64,000 nt of DNA from Carya illinoinensis (Eukaryota > Streptophyta > Magnoliopsida > Fagales > Juglandaceae), in assembly GCF_018687715.1 (NCBI RefSeq), contig NC_056758.1, positions 10,109,501-10,173,500 of the forward strand, read 5' to 3'. Position numbers and translations under genes: made by a program. This document shows, one piece after another, positions 10,439 through 22,319 of this stretch. How positions within the stretch are numbered: the stretch's first letter is position 1; the number at the start of each line of letters is the position of its first letter. The notes beneath the pieces were generated by a model. It ran no database searches and was not told where the DNA came from. It saw only the letters and a program-made list of their open reading frames with translations.

Positions 10439-12208
10439 ATGGAGATTCAACATTTCAGCCACAATCATCCATTAACGGACGGCATCTACGAATGGTCTTA
10501 TGATCGCTGTCAAATATGTGATGAAAATTTTGAATGGTCTTATGATCATTATGGATGCGATGACTGCCATTTCTACATACATAAATCATGTGCTAAATAT
10601 TCTCGTGAGTTGCAGCACCCCTCACATCCCCATCATCTTCTCCCCAAACTAAGTCATATGGAACCATGCGCTAATTGCAGCTCTGATGTGATGAAGTTTA
10701 AATATAGTTGTTCTCATTGTGATAAATTTTATCTTTGTCCTAAATGTGCATTTCTACCACCCACCAAAAAAACTGAAAATCACGACCATCCATTGACCCT
10801 TATACAAACATTGTCGTCATTCACGTGTGATCATTGTTTGAAAGAAGGCAATGGCATGCCTTACTTTTGTCCCACCTATTTGTTTATGGTCCATCCAGAA
10901 TGTACATCTTTACAATTGACTATACAACCATCTACCATTCAAGCTGCAATTCACGACCATCCATTGAGCCTTATGCCAGCACTTATGATCTCCCTTACTT
11001 GCAATGCTTGTGAGAATAAAACTAAGGGTAGGTTTTACTTTTGTGCCACTTGTTCATTTGTGGCCCACCTAGATTGTGCCCTTTTACCATCAATTGTCAA
11101 AGTCATAAGGCACAAGCATCCTCTCAGACTCATCTACTCTCTTCCAGCCGACCAATCCAAACGTAGAGTGTGCCAACTGTGTGCTAAGCCAGTGGATATG
11201 AACTCTTGGGTTTATTGTTGCTCAAGTCAAGATTTTGTTACTCACCTTTATTGTGCTACAAGCAAGGAAGAAAGAGACGAAACGTTTGTGCCGAACTCTA
11301 AAGAGGATCATCGTAATAAATCTATTGACTTATCGCCATACATTATCAAAAAGACCAAACAAGGAGGAGACAGAACTGAAATACCTATAGAAATCCAGCA
11401 TTTCAGTCACGAGCATTACTTAAAACTCACCGATGAGCTTGGGATTGACGAAAAGTGCGATAGGCGCATGCAGTCTATCTTGCCTCCATTTTATGCATGT
11501 GCTCAATGTAGATTCTTTCTTCACAAATCTTGTGTTGAATTACTAAGAGAATTGAGAAACTCACTTCATCAACACCCCCTCAAACTCCTCTTGAGAGAAA
11601 AAAAGCCTTTTCGGTGTGATGCTTGTGCACTTCCATGTAATGGCTTCGATTATCGTTGTGACGAATGCGACTTTGACCTTGATGTTCAATGCAGTTTAAT
11701 GACTGATGATATCCTTACACATCCTAGTCATGAACAACACCTACTAATTCTTGCTCGCTCATCAGAAGAAAAAATGTGTAATTCTTGTAGATCAAAAAGT
11801 AAACACAATTTTCATTGTGTTGATTGTGAATTCACTTTGGACTTCAAGTGTTTTAAACAACCGCATACGTTTAACTACGAGGAACATGATCATCCATTCA
11901 CACTTTGTTATACTCCAGAAGATGCATCTGATGAATATTACTGTGATATTTGTGAAGAAAAGCGAGATCCAAAGTGTTGGTTCTATTATTGTGCCGATTG
12001 TAGTTATCCTGCTCATCCTGAATGCATTCTCGGGCAATATCAAAATCTCAAGTTTGGAAAAACTTTCAAATATGATATTTATCAGCACTCTTTTGCTTTG
12101 GTTCAAAAGACTTCTCGATTCTTGAAATGTGATAATATTGCTAATTGTATAGATTTAACTTATGAATGTGATGAGTGTAATTTCATTGTTCACCAATGGT
12201 GCTTATAA
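10439..12208 (+). CDS. DC1 (Cys/His-rich C1) domain protein, intact
   Basis: A single uninterrupted 589-residue frame made almost entirely of DC1/C1_2 zinc-binding repeats, in two blocks (about residues 1-270 and 317-589) joined by a polar linker. The first repeat is canonical: H-x-H at 8-10, C24/C27, C40/C43, H48 and C51. The end, ECDECNFIVHQWCL, is half of another repeat. Two repeats look damaged: Tyr147 stands where a zinc Cys is expected (CPTY), and CDRR at 340-343 replaces the usual CDGC. DC1 proteins form large plant families, many linked to stress or hormone responses; binding of diacylglycerol is not established for them and no specific role can be given here. No signal peptide or membrane segment. 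The ATG is the first in frame after a probable leader intron. Related decayed copies lie at 16715 and 21112. Other open frames inside it are shadows. Confidence 0.9.
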   Translation: MEIQHFSHNHPLTDGIYEWSYDRCQICDENFEWSYDHYGCDDCHFYIHKSCAKYSRELQHPSHPHHLLPKLSHMEPCANCSSDVMKFKYSCSHCDKFYLCPKCAFLPPTKKTENHDHPLTLIQTLSSFTCDHCLKEGNGMPYFCPTYLFMVHPECTSLQLTIQPSTIQAAIHDHPLSLMPALMISLTCNACENKTKGRFYFCATCSFVAHLDCALLPSIVKVIRHKHPLRLIYSLPADQSKRRVCQLCAKPVDMNSWVYCCSSQDFVTHLYCATSKEERDETFVPNSKEDHRNKSIDLSPYIIKKTKQGGDRTEIPIEIQHFSHEHYLKLTDELGIDEKCDRRMQSILPPFYACAQCRFFLHKSCVELLRELRNSLHQHPLKLLLREKKPFRCDACALPCNGFDYRCDECDFDLDVQCSLMTDDILTHPSHEQHLLILARSSEEKMCNSCRSKSKHNFHCVDCEFTLDFKCFKQPHTFNYEEHDHPFTLCYTPEDASDEYYCDICEEKRDPKCWFYYCADCSYPAHPECILGQYQNLKFGKTFKYDIYQHSFALVQKTSRFLKCDNIANCIDLTYECDECNFIVHQWCL

Positions 12209-13319
12209 CAAAATTGAGAGAAAGACATGGTTGGCATTTACATGTAATAAAAATTACATGAAGATTGTTTGTAAAGATCATTTCGTGTGTATTCATTTAC
12301 TTTCTTGTTGAACATAAATTAAACTTGATTTTAATATCTAGTTACTTGTTTTGTTTAATAAATGTTTAGTGGTTATTAAAAGAAGAAATTAGGTGTACGT
12401 AAGTGGTTGAATTAAAGTTAATTATATATTTATAATCATGAGTGAAGAGATAATTACATACATGCAATTTTCAAGATCGATCAGGCCATATATTTTTACT
12501 CTTGTAAGTATGTATGTATGTCAATAATCTTATATATGTTCCTAATTAACACCATCCATCTAGTTACATATAATTTGTATATATATAGACATTTATGAAT
12601 CATATTGGTAGGTAGGTACTATTTCATGGGTTACTACAAAATACTTAGCAGCATACTAGCAACCCATTTTCTAGATAAATGATATATAGATGTTTATGCA
12701 AAAACATTGAGCCTGAAATTAATTGGAGATCCAGAATCAACCAATAATATATATAAAATCAATTCAATAAATCACCACCACATTTAACATGAAAATTAAC
12801 TTGCACATAGCAGTTTTGCTAAGATATTCAAGAACCCGTGACTTTTATATTAAACTTACTCTGCTATTTATTACCCATTACTTAAGTTGCGAATGATCAA
12901 CAATTTCGTCTCTAATTACAAAATCACCTAAATTTAATTAAAGAAGTCACTCTCTGTCATTTTAATATTTAACTTAATTCCTCCATCTATACCTATTTAC
13001 TTGAATTAAACCCATAACACTACCAATTAAATAAATAAAACTACCAATTAAAATATTTTGGTGATCATATGCATGCCTGCTTTTACGTGAGTGTGGCACT
13101 GATGAGAGTTAGGCTGGTCATGTACATCTTTGTAGAATTGTCACTATTTACAATTAACAGAGTTCATATTAGAAGTCCAAAGTTATTTTGTTGCCAATGG
13201 TTTAAGAATTTATAATGCTTGTTATTAATTTTTCAATTTAATGGGGAGTGAACATAGTGCTTTTTTCCCCTGTAAGCATGAAATTATTGCAAGAAATTAT
13301 ATTTAATCTTTTATTAAAC
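12209..13319. other. Intergenic, 3' flank of the DC1 gene
   Basis: AT-rich, no coding signal recognised. The first 100-150 bases probably include the DC1 3' UTR (AATAAA-like motifs at about 12245 and 12357). Confidence 0.4.
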
Positions 13320-13670
13320 TGGCTCGTTTGACAAGTGAGATAAGATAAGAATCTTGTGAATGGTAGTAAGATAGTTTGTGAATAGTAATGAGATAGTTTG
13401 AGTTAAATATCTTTTAGATTTTGGGAAATGGGAGAAAAAAATTTGAATAAAAAATATTATAAAATTAAAATATCGTTAGAATATAGTTTTGTAATATTAT
13501 TTTTGTTTGGAGATTTGAAAAAGTTGATTTTTTTTTTTTAAAAAAAGTTTGGAAAAGTTGTAATGATTAGTTTAAAAGTTTTGTATTTAAATTATATTTG
13601 GAAATGAGAGAGGATGGGATGAGATGAAATGAGAGTTTTGAGATGAGATTTATTTCCAAACAAGCCAGTG
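13320..13670 (+). mobile_element. MITE-like repeat, GAGATG family, copy 2
   Basis: Nearly complete copy. The ends resemble each other as inverted repeats (GGCTCGTTTGACAAGTGAGAT at the left, TTTCCAAACAAGCC at the right), with GGATGGGATGAGATGAAATG near the right end and no ORF. Confidence 0.75.
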
Positions 13671-14529
13671 TTTTTATTTATATGTTACAAATAAGTTTTG
13701 TTACACTTGCAGTGTGCAATAGACCAAGTCACCAAAGGAGACCAAGTCACCAAAGGAGTCATTGACATGCTCTCTCGCCCGCTTCCCTCTGTAAAATGTT
13801 CTAATCTCTACAAGATTCATTTTGGTCTATACCTAGTTTGGTTTCTATTTTTTTTTCTTTTTTTACCGGTTTTGTTTTTATTTTTTTGGTTATGGCCTCC
13901 ACGGGTTAAGAGTTTCATACACAGATAGAGCAATAAGTACTTTAATGTCACAAATTATCATAGTCATGCTTTTGTCTGGATGGAAAAACTTCACAGATTG
14001 GTTTAGAATCTGTGACAAGATTACTATCACAAATTGACACTATAATTTTGTTTAATTTTTAGACAGAAAGTTTTTATATAATACATGGATATGATGGAAA
14101 TTCTTTTCAAAAACATTATATCGACCAGGATTTTGAACATAGGTATCTTGCATCTATCAATTTATCTTCTTTCGCTTCTTTGATTTTTGCCTTTATGTTA
14201 TTTTTTTATTGGTGCCTTCATCCATGTTATTAGATTCCTTTGTTTATATTACTTCATGTAATGGTGCTGCAATTTTGTATTAACGAGAGCACACAAGTAT
14301 AAATTACAGCGCTATTACTCTGAACTAGTTTCTTGTTTTGGGAATACCATTAGTTGATCACAACGATGAATAGTAACAATTGAATAAATGAAAAATAAAA
14401 ATGAGAGAGGAAATAATAGTAAATGGTGGTGGTTAGAAAAATGACATCAATTTACCCAAAAGAAAGTATATCTTAGTTGCAATGAAATTTTTGTTCAATA
14501 GTGAAGATGAAGATCAAGCAGATGATTGA
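13671..14529. other. Intergenic, nothing recognised
   Basis: AT-rich. The open frame at 13698-13928 is driven by a T-rich run and shows no domain. CACCAAAGGAG is directly repeated at 13731 and 13747. Confidence 0.35.
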
Positions 14530-16200
14530 AAGGATGTTCTACAATGTTGTTCATAATTCCTATTTATATTTTCAATCTCAATTGCACTGTACCCCCTTGC
14601 TTTTGCAATCCTTTTGTGTGCCATCGGCTCTCTAGCTAGCTTTGCTTCTTACTATTTACCAACCCTAGCATATATATTGGAAAGAAGAACATAAACTATG
14701 CTATCTTGAGATTCCATGAATCTCACAACCATATAAAAGAGCACCCTATAAGGCAATATTTGATTGGGTTGGCATTTTCTTCACTACCCTCTCTACCTCT
14801 TTGAAGTGGCCTACTCGACTCAAGAGATCAACCATGCAATCATAGTGCTCTATTGTTGGCTCCATGTTGTAATCCTCTGCCATTGAAATGAAGTGTCTCT
14901 GACCTTCTTCTACCAACCCAAGATGGCTACATGCAGATAGAACCCCAATGTATATGATCTCATTAGGGATTACACTAGGATCATCTTGCATTCTCTTGAA
15001 AGTACTTAGAGTTTCCTCTGCATGCTCGTGCATAACTAAACCAATTATCAAGCTCGTCCATACAATTGTGTCTTTCTTTTGCAATGCAAAATAGATCTTC
15101 TGCGAACTTCTTGCATCTCCAACTTTGGCATACATGTCTACCAGGGCAGTTCCAACAACAATATCCTTGATGATGTTGGTCTTCAATACAAATGAATGGA
15201 TATTTTGTCCAAATGCCAAAGCCCCCAATTAAGCACAGACACCTATGACACTAAAAAAGGTAGCCATGTCTGGCTCAAACCGAGCAATCATCATGTCATG
15301 GAATAGATCTAGTGCCTCCTCAACCTTGTCGTAATGATTATAAACACCAACCATGTAATTCCATGCAACCAAGCTATTTTGAGGCATTTTGTTGAACAGC
15401 TTCCTTACGTATCCCAAGCTACCACATTTTGCATACATATTTATAATGGCAGTTACAAGTATCACGTTGAAACTCGAGTCTGATTCAAATGGATCATATC
15501 CCAATTGGCAGACACGACTATGAACCCATTTTCAATAATTTATATCTCTACTATGGGAGCATGCAACTAATACATTAACCAAGGTTATGTCATTAGCCTC
15601 TACACCCCAAAATTCCATGTCTTTATACACCTATATTGCCTTCCTTGGCCAACCAATATTAACATATCCAGAAATCAAACTAGTCCAAGCGACCACATTC
15701 CACTTAGGAATAACATCAAACACTTTCAATCCTGCTACCATATCTGCACATGATACATACATATTTAGTAAACCATAGGACGCATATACATCCAATTCAA
15801 ATCCAATTTTCAAAATTCGACAATGAATGCATTTCCTATAATGTGGATTCGTAACTACTGAACATGCTTTAAGTACAAAAGGGAACATAAAATTGTCTGG
15901 AGAGTAACCTCTTCGCTGCATTTCTCTATACATATGCACAATCTGGGTTGTTGCTATTAAAATAAGCTTTGATCATGGACTTTCAAATGTATGCACTAGG
16001 CACTTCAATTTGGCTAAAAACAGACTCTGCAAATCTAGGTCTCCTACTTTAGAATTTGCACAAAAATCAATAAGCCTACTCAAGGGTATCACATATCTTA
16101 TAACTGATGTAATAATCATCAGCCCATGAAGTTGTCTCAACTCAGTCATGGTTTTTCATTTGTCTAACAAAGACATGATGGAGTTGTAGTGTTTCGTCAT
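14530..16200 (-). pseudogene. MEF19: PPR protein pseudogene, MEF19-like
   Basis: From an ATG at 16200 the minus strand follows, segment by segment, my memory of the Arabidopsis PPR editing factor MEF19 (At3g05240). Landmarks are ELRQLHGLMI and VIPLSRLIDFC near the N-terminus, then MQRRGYSPDNFMFPFVLKAC, WNVVAWTSLISGYVN, FNVILVTAIINMYAKCGSLG, KKDTIVWTSLIIGL and GVLSACSHLGLVEEGQRHF. A C-terminal E-type segment gives VYVLLSNIYARVGK. Plant organelle PPR proteins of this class guide C-to-U RNA editing. In-frame stops lie at 16156-16158, 15973-15975, 15631-15633, 15532-15534, 15229-15231 and 14746-14748. There are also frameshifts and a loss of roughly 35 residues near 14715. It is clearly dead; a working copy elsewhere is expected. 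Plain homology to PPRs is certain, the MEF19 identity less so. Confidence 0.85.
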
Positions 16201-16714
16201 GAGTTTCTTGGCTTTAAAAGTTGCCACAAATGCCAACATGATGCGTAGCAATGGGTGTGACCCATGTCAAATTGCTTGGAATCGGTCATGAAAACCACAT
16301 AGAAAACTTTGCACTCCATAGCCCTAGTATTTTGTGGTTTGCAGGATCAAAATTTCTACCATTAGAAGTTTCAAAAGTGAATAACATTTGATTCAACTTC
16401 TCTTATTTACCCAAAAAGAAAAAACATAACCAACAAAACCAAAAAAATGAGAACAAGAAGAGGAACATAGGCACCGTCCTAGTGCCCCTCAACTGAAATT
16501 AGGATAGATTTGCTGTGAGTATTGATTATGGTTATGTTATTCATTTTTTTTTCTTTGTTTAACCTTTTCTTCACATCATATTCATTTCTCTTCCAACCCG
16601 GTTTACTGAAATGGGAGACTCTGCTTGAGCCCTTTCCATTTCGAAGAAGATTGTCCCATTTTGATGCAGGGGAAGTTTGAAGGCTGCAAATGCAAGTGAT
16701 TAAAAACTTTTTCA

Positions 16715-18185
16715 TTGGAAAGAGACTTGTTTTGTAAGAAAGAAAGAATAGACAAGAACTTTTTCAACCATGAGCATCATTTGGTCTTCAATGAAGAGTT
16801 AAAAAATAATGGTGAAAAATATTTTTGTGATGGGTGTTGGGAACTATTTTCAAGTTCTAATTATAGTTGCAAAGACTGTCACTTTATCCTTCACAAATCA
16901 TGTGCTGAATAACCTCGCAAGATATAGCACCCATTGCACCCTGAACATCTTCTTACTCTTACCATTCCACACTTCAAGCGCCAAACCATATGTGATGGTT
17001 GCAATTCTTCTAGTAGGGTTTCAGCTACCATTATTCTCAATGCAACTTTGACCTTGAATCAAAATGTGCTTCTCTACCCCCTACCATAAAAGCCAAAAGT
17101 CATAATCACCATTTAACTCTCCTTCGAAGATCAATATTCTTCACTTGTGATGCTTGTGCGAAACAAGGCAAGTGTATGTCTCACTTTTGTGTCACTTGCT
17201 CATTTATGGTACACCTGCAATGTGCTCTCTTACCCTTGACTCTAAAATATATATGTCACAAGCACCCTCTTAATCTCTCATACTCTCTTCAGGCGAATCA
17301 ATCCGAAAACTATCGAATTTGCCAACTTTGTGTTCAAAAGATGGACACAAATTACAGAGTTTGTTATTGCTCAATTAGCAATTTTGCTGCTTACCTTAGT
17401 TGTGACGCAAATGAGGAAGATATAGATGAAACATTTGTTCATGAATTCAAAGATAAGGAGAATGTTGAATCAATAAGCAGCCTAAAATATGAGGTTTTGG
17501 GGCATGACAAATCCAAGGATTCATTAGCTTATACTGTTATAAACATCAACATAGAAGTGGATAATAGGGAAACAGTTGTGGAAATCAAATATTGCAGTCA
17601 TGAACATAACTTGAAGCTAATAGATTTACTGGAGTACAATGAAAAATGTGACGGGTGTATTCAAGATATAATCTCTCCATTTTATGGTTGTCTACAATGC
17701 AGATTCTTTATTCACAAATCCTGTACTGAATTACTTAGGGAAAAATGACACTTACTTTATTAACATCCTTTCATCCTCCTTCCAAAGGCATATTATGTGA
17801 GTAGCTCCTTTTGGCATGTTGCTTGTGGTCATAGATGTAATGGTTTTGCTTACAATTGTAGCAAATGCAACTTTGACCTTGATGTCCAATGTAACTTAAT
17901 GACAAACACCTTAACACATGAGGACTACGACCAACAACTTTTTCTCTCCAACACAGCCAATGAGGAAAAATGTAGCTATTGTGACTCTAGAGGAAACTTT
18001 TTTTTGCTGTAGTGATATAATTCTACAATCAATTTCAAATGCTCAATACTACCAACTACCATAAGATATTATCACTATAAACAACCTTTCGTCCTACCAT
18101 ACACTATTGAAGATGACTTTGGTGAATATTATTGTGATATTTATGAAGAAAAGAGAGATCCAAAGCATTGGTTTTACCGATTTAA
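16715..18185 (+). pseudogene. DC1 domain protein pseudogene (second copy)
   Basis: Homologous to the intact gene at 10439 in the same repeat order. It opens with HEHHLVF, then CDGCWELFSSSNYSCKDC and FILHKSCAE followed by a stop at 16910. A further stop lies at about 16925, then CDGCNSSSRVS, where the frame shifts near 17020. The shifted frame continues open from about 17040 to 17748 with CDAC, HFCVTCSFMVHLQCALLP and IQDIISPFYGCLQCRFF. Stops follow at 17746-17748 and 17761-17763. After HRCNGFAYNCSKCNFDLD come two consecutive stops (18010-18015), and similarity ends at YYCDIYEEKRDPKHWFY near 18180. The last repeats of the intact gene are absent and unrelated sequence follows. Not functional as one protein. 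Confidence 0.88.
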
Positions 18186-18689
18186 GGATTTCTTGTTGTC
18201 ATGTTGGGATTCAAATCTGGATTATTCAGTACGAGGCTACAAAAGACAGACACGTTCAACATTTCAATGTTGAAAAGTGTACTGGACAGATATTCAAAAT
18301 ACTTCTCCCGTCAAGATAAAGATGAAGACTCACTCCAAGAATGTTGGTGGATCAAATAAAGCTCATGTATAATGATTCTGATCTTCAGTTTGTATGGTTA
18401 AGGTTATCTACATTTGGTTTAAGCACATATCCTCCATTATCACAATCATATCAGAAGTTGTAAAACCACGAAAACGACTAATATTACAAAGCAAACAAAA
18501 CTAGAAAACACTCATTTGTCTGTATCTTTTAACCTTCTTCATGGCTTCCAATAGTTGTTCTTCTACATATCAAATCGAGAGGTCCAACTCTGTCCTCTGT
18601 CTCTGAGACTCTAATCAATATTTGACAATTATATGTAAAAGGAATATGATGTTGGTTGGTTATATCAGTTATCATATTTTCTACATCTA
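18186..18689. other. Spacer between DC1 pseudogene and gypsy fragment
   Basis: No recognised coding sequence. DC1 similarity stops abruptly near 18185, which suggests a rearrangement breakpoint. Confidence 0.35.
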
Positions 18690-18945
18690 GTCTTATTGAT
18701 GGGCCCCAAGGCGGACCAAGTCTTAAGGATCAATTACAAGATTAAGAGCCACGAAGATCAAGGGAGCAATACAAGAATTGGTGCAATCCAATTGGTTCTT
18801 TGAACGAGTTCTCGTCGGGTCTAGATTCTCCATCCATATACCTGAGTTTGGCTTTCTTGGGGTTGTTTTTCCAGTATTGTTGTTGGGTCTCAAAGTAAGT
18901 CTATTGGGGTTCACATCACTTATCCTTTTTTGCATCATTAGTAAA
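18690..18945 (+). mobile_element. Gypsy-type retroelement fragment (end of polyprotein and 3' part)
   Basis: At 18700-18800 the plus strand reads PRRTKS, a stop, then ATKIKGAIQELVQSNW. This recalls the basic GPxTRSRAKKIKEA-like C-terminal tail of plant Ty3/gypsy polyproteins. The following 150 bases (GTCGGGTCTAGATTC ... TTTTTGCATCATTAG) would be 3' untranslated or LTR sequence. The two ends could not be matched to any repeat in the window. Confidence 0.45.
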
Positions 18946-20560
18946 ACATTAAACTGTAAATATTCAAAAAATAATTAGAAATATTACTTCAATATTCAAA
19001 AAAGAAAGTCACAAATAATCTGTTATAGGTGTTTAACAAGTGCATGGAGTAAGAGTTGGGGGGTTGGTGTAGCTCATGTTAACTTTCTCTTAATTGTGAA
19101 GCATCAATAGTGACCGACCATTTCAATCGTATTTTCTCAAAAAGAAATATTTAGTTCGCAAAGAAATTTTATAAAATTAAACTCACAAATTAATATAGTT
19201 TTATGTAATACAGTAAATTGTAAAACTCTTTCTCATATAAAATAGATCTAATGCATATCATTTAACTAAGTCAAATTGTAAATTCTATTTTTGTGAAACA
19301 TCGTTGCAAATCTAGTACTCCTATTCTAAAAATAATCCAAGTCAAGGCCGGAGAAGAATAAGTACATATTACCATGACCCAAGTTGAAGAGTGTGCCTCT
19401 CCAATAATCTAAATAAATCGGGTAATATAATTCTCAATTGGTCAAATTAACAGTCATAACTAATTAAAGTTCTCATGTTGAGAATCACGTGTGTCATGAT
19501 GAGGAGAGGGAGGCCAAGATGGAGCTTAACAATTTAAACCACCAAATTCATTGAACTTCATTTCGCAATTAAAAATACCCAAACTATTAAGAATTTTGTA
19601 CTTTGCTCTTCAAGTTAATAAGATAATAATCATTAAGATTGTGACACATCATTGATTTTTTTATTCGTCTCAAGAGTTATAATTGAATTAGGATGCAATG
19701 CATACTATCAGTTTTAACATTTTTGATCTTTCGTTACTATTTACTTTTTTATTTCATTAACTTGTCCTTAGGTGAAAAAAGATTTCCCACTAATTTCTAA
19801 GATTTGTCCCCATTTTAAAGTAGTTTTTCACCCTTTTTCTATTAGTTTTGAAAAACTAAAAATGAATGTCAACGTGTTACTTCAACAAAAAATAAAAAAA
19901 ATATTAAAATAAAAGAGTAAAGGTAAAATTAACTAACATTTAAAAAATCAACCAAAATTTGAAGCACAACTTTTTTTTTAAAGCAAACTATTAGACACGT
20001 CATGTACTATTTACGTGACATGGTTTGACTTAAAATATAAGTTTTAAAATTTAAATCTTACAAATCAAGTTATGCTATGTGAATGGTGTGTAATGTAAAA
20101 ACCTTCAAATAGTATTACTATACATATATATATATATATATATTAATTGCCAAAACATAAAGATTCTTGGAGTAAGCCAAGTTTGAAGCAAAGAATTTGT
20201 CACGCTTTGATCACCTCAAGGAAGAAAAGAATGGAATCATGTACTAATTCAATTCTTATTCTAACTTGAGATGAAAGTGAGGAAAAAAAAAAAAAAAAAG
20301 AAGAAGCCTTTGATTCGATGTTGGCTTTACTTGAAGAATGATTTTTCAAGTGTTTTGGTTAATTCCATCTAATTAAATAAAATGATTAAAAACTAGAACA
20401 TATTTCTTGTTCACAACACCTTTACCAGATGTCGATCGATTTGGATTTTTATTCATACACAAACGTTGCTTCTTGGATCTCCCATTACTATATATATATA
20501 TATAAATATTTATTATTCGGATCTAACACCTAGAAGTAGAGTCGAATGCTATATATAAAA
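18946..20560. other. AT-rich intergenic, nothing coding
   Basis: No gene recognised. Short (TA)n at 20120-20142. A stretch around 20295-20350 resembles 9785-9835 upstream of the intact DC1 gene, consistent with a duplicated DC1 promoter region. Confidence 0.4.
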
Positions 20561-20785
20561 AGAGGAATGCTACACATCATCTCACATCACACACTTTATA
20601 TATTAAAATATTATTTTTTATTTTTTTATTTTTTATTTCATTTTATTCTTATTAAACTAATTAAATTATTCTATTTATCATCCACACACTACATATTTAT
20701 TATAGAAAAAATGTAAAAAAAATTAAAATAAGTATGGTGTGTAAAGTGTGAGGATGACAAGAAAAATTTTTCATATAAAAATAGT
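20561..20785. mobile_element. Small MITE-like foldback
   Basis: The left edge (ACATCATCTCACATCACACAC) and the right edge (GTGTGTAAAGTGTGAGGATGAC) are imperfect inverted repeats about 200 bp apart around an AT-rich core with no ORF. A related core occurs near 54560-54680. Confidence 0.5.
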
Positions 20786-20879
20786 TAGAAAAAAAAATAA
20801 TTAGAAGATTATTATTGTCCCTTTTTATTGGGATTGCATGCATGCTCATGCAAGTGAAGTTTGACGGCTACTATCAATT

Positions 20880-21010
20880 AAAGCAATTCAAAGAGATCTT
20901 CAAGAGAGATGACCTGCATGGGAACAAACATTCGGATCCATAGTTTTGGAAGAAGTTAAAAGGCTCAAATTCCATCCATCCATGGGACGTCGGACCCCAT
21001 TTTTCAAGTA
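20880..21010 (+). promoter_or_regulatory. DC1 leader segment, duplicated copy
   Basis: Diverged copy of 10150-10276: GGATCCATAGTTTTGGAAGA, CATCCATC and CCCCATTTTTCAA appear in the same order. It lies at the same distance before the third DC1 start. Confidence 0.6.
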
Positions 21011-21111
21011 CGAATATATTTTAATTTTTTTTAAAAAAAATGGAGATTAGTGATCGACATATCTAAGCGTTGTGTGTGATTGTGTATATATAATATAGCG
21101 ATTAGGAAGCA

Positions 21112-21480
21112 ATGGAGCAGCCATATCAACATTTCCTCCACAAGAATCCCTTGTTGGTTCTCAATAAACTGGGTGAAGAGATTTATTGTTCCTGTAGAAT
21201 GTACCTGCAAAGAGTATCCAATAGTTTTGAATCACCCCATGACTTGAAACACCCATTGCACCCCTACATTGTCTTTAGTCTCACCGAACCATAATTTCAA
21301 ATTGAAAAATGTGATGGTTACAAAGAAGACATCGCAATCTTTAGATAAATTGCGATACAAATGTTCTCATGATCATTGCGCATGAAATCTTTATATTCAA
21401 TGCACTTCTCACCACTCACCAAAAAAGTTAGTGTTCACGACCACCAACTGACCCTAGTCTGGAAATCATTCCTATTCGGG
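21112..21480 (+). pseudogene. DC1 domain fragment (third copy), truncated
   Basis: Starts MEQPYQHFLHKNPLLVL, equivalent to the N-terminus of the intact DC1 gene. Repeat-like pieces are still readable: IYCSCRMYL, KHPLHPYIVF, then after a stop at 21292 EKCDGYKED, and in another frame SVHDHQLTLVW. Homology ends near 21475, where retroelement-like sequence begins. Only about two repeats' worth of coding sequence survives. Confidence 0.75.
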
Positions 21481-22200
21481 GGTAAAATCTCCCTGGACCA
21501 AAAGGCATCCCCAGCCCAGTCCAAAGGGTCACCATCAAGGAGCAAGAGGAAAAAAACAATGAGGGGATAAGAAAAAGCAAATGTCAAAGGGAAAAGAATG
21601 AGATGACAGGAAAGAGAAAAAAAATAAGAGAGTGGGGAAAAACAAATCAGGCACGCAAAGAGGAGTGAGATAAAGTTGACTTCTTCACCTACTACTGACT
21701 GAGGCCAAAATAAAAAGGATTTCTTGCAGACGGCTAAGGGGGAAGACGAGAATACATGGATTACCTTCAGTCTCATGACAAGAGCTCCAGAGAGAGGATC
21801 TTCTCCAGAAAATATGTCTCTGACTTCCATTGTACAAAGAAAAAGAAGAGACCATGAGAGATTATAAATAATCATATTATAGTTTATTTTCCCTTCAAAT
21901 GACCCGTGGACGTAGGCTCAGTATCGAACCACGTAAATTTGTGTGTCTTTATCTCTATTTATGTTCTCTATATTTATTTTCTATTCACTGCAATGGATGT
22001 ACGAACAAGCACCGTATCACCTCTTTGAACTGCTATCGAGGACTGCAAACTACCTCAACGGGTCGAGAATTTCTCTTACTCCTGTTCCGGCATGTTGTGC
22101 GATTTTTGGCATTAACATTTGGTATCGTCTATGGGATGCAATTTATTTTCTACATTGGAATTGGGAGAATGATGATATTCGGTGCGTGAAATAATCTTCA
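21476..22200 (+). mobile_element. LTR-retrotransposon fragment with LTR end and primer-site region
   Basis: Around 21903-21935 the sequence GACGTAGGCTCAGTATCGAACCACG resembles the R/U5 part of many plant LTRs. At 22117-22140 TTTGGTATCGTCTATGGGA resembles the post-LTR TTTGGCGCCGTCTGTGGGA junction of gypsy-type elements. The upstream GC-richer 21476-21900 would be U3. No second LTR or pol was found, so this is a broken or solo-type remnant that truncated the third DC1 copy. Open frames here (21435-21875, 21899-22189) have no recognisable domain. Confidence 0.45.
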
Positions 22201-22319
22201 AATGAGCAGATAAATTTCTCTCTAGATAAATATTCTCAACCTTTCATATCTTATTTTCATTAACAACATTGTTGTAACAAATTGGACGAGTAAAGCTTTC
22301 ATTTCCCATGTGTTTAAGA

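Noticed and set aside
11751..12125. Alternative frames of over 100 residues on both strands
   Set aside because: Shadows of the intact DC1 gene, which has the expected Cys/His pattern.
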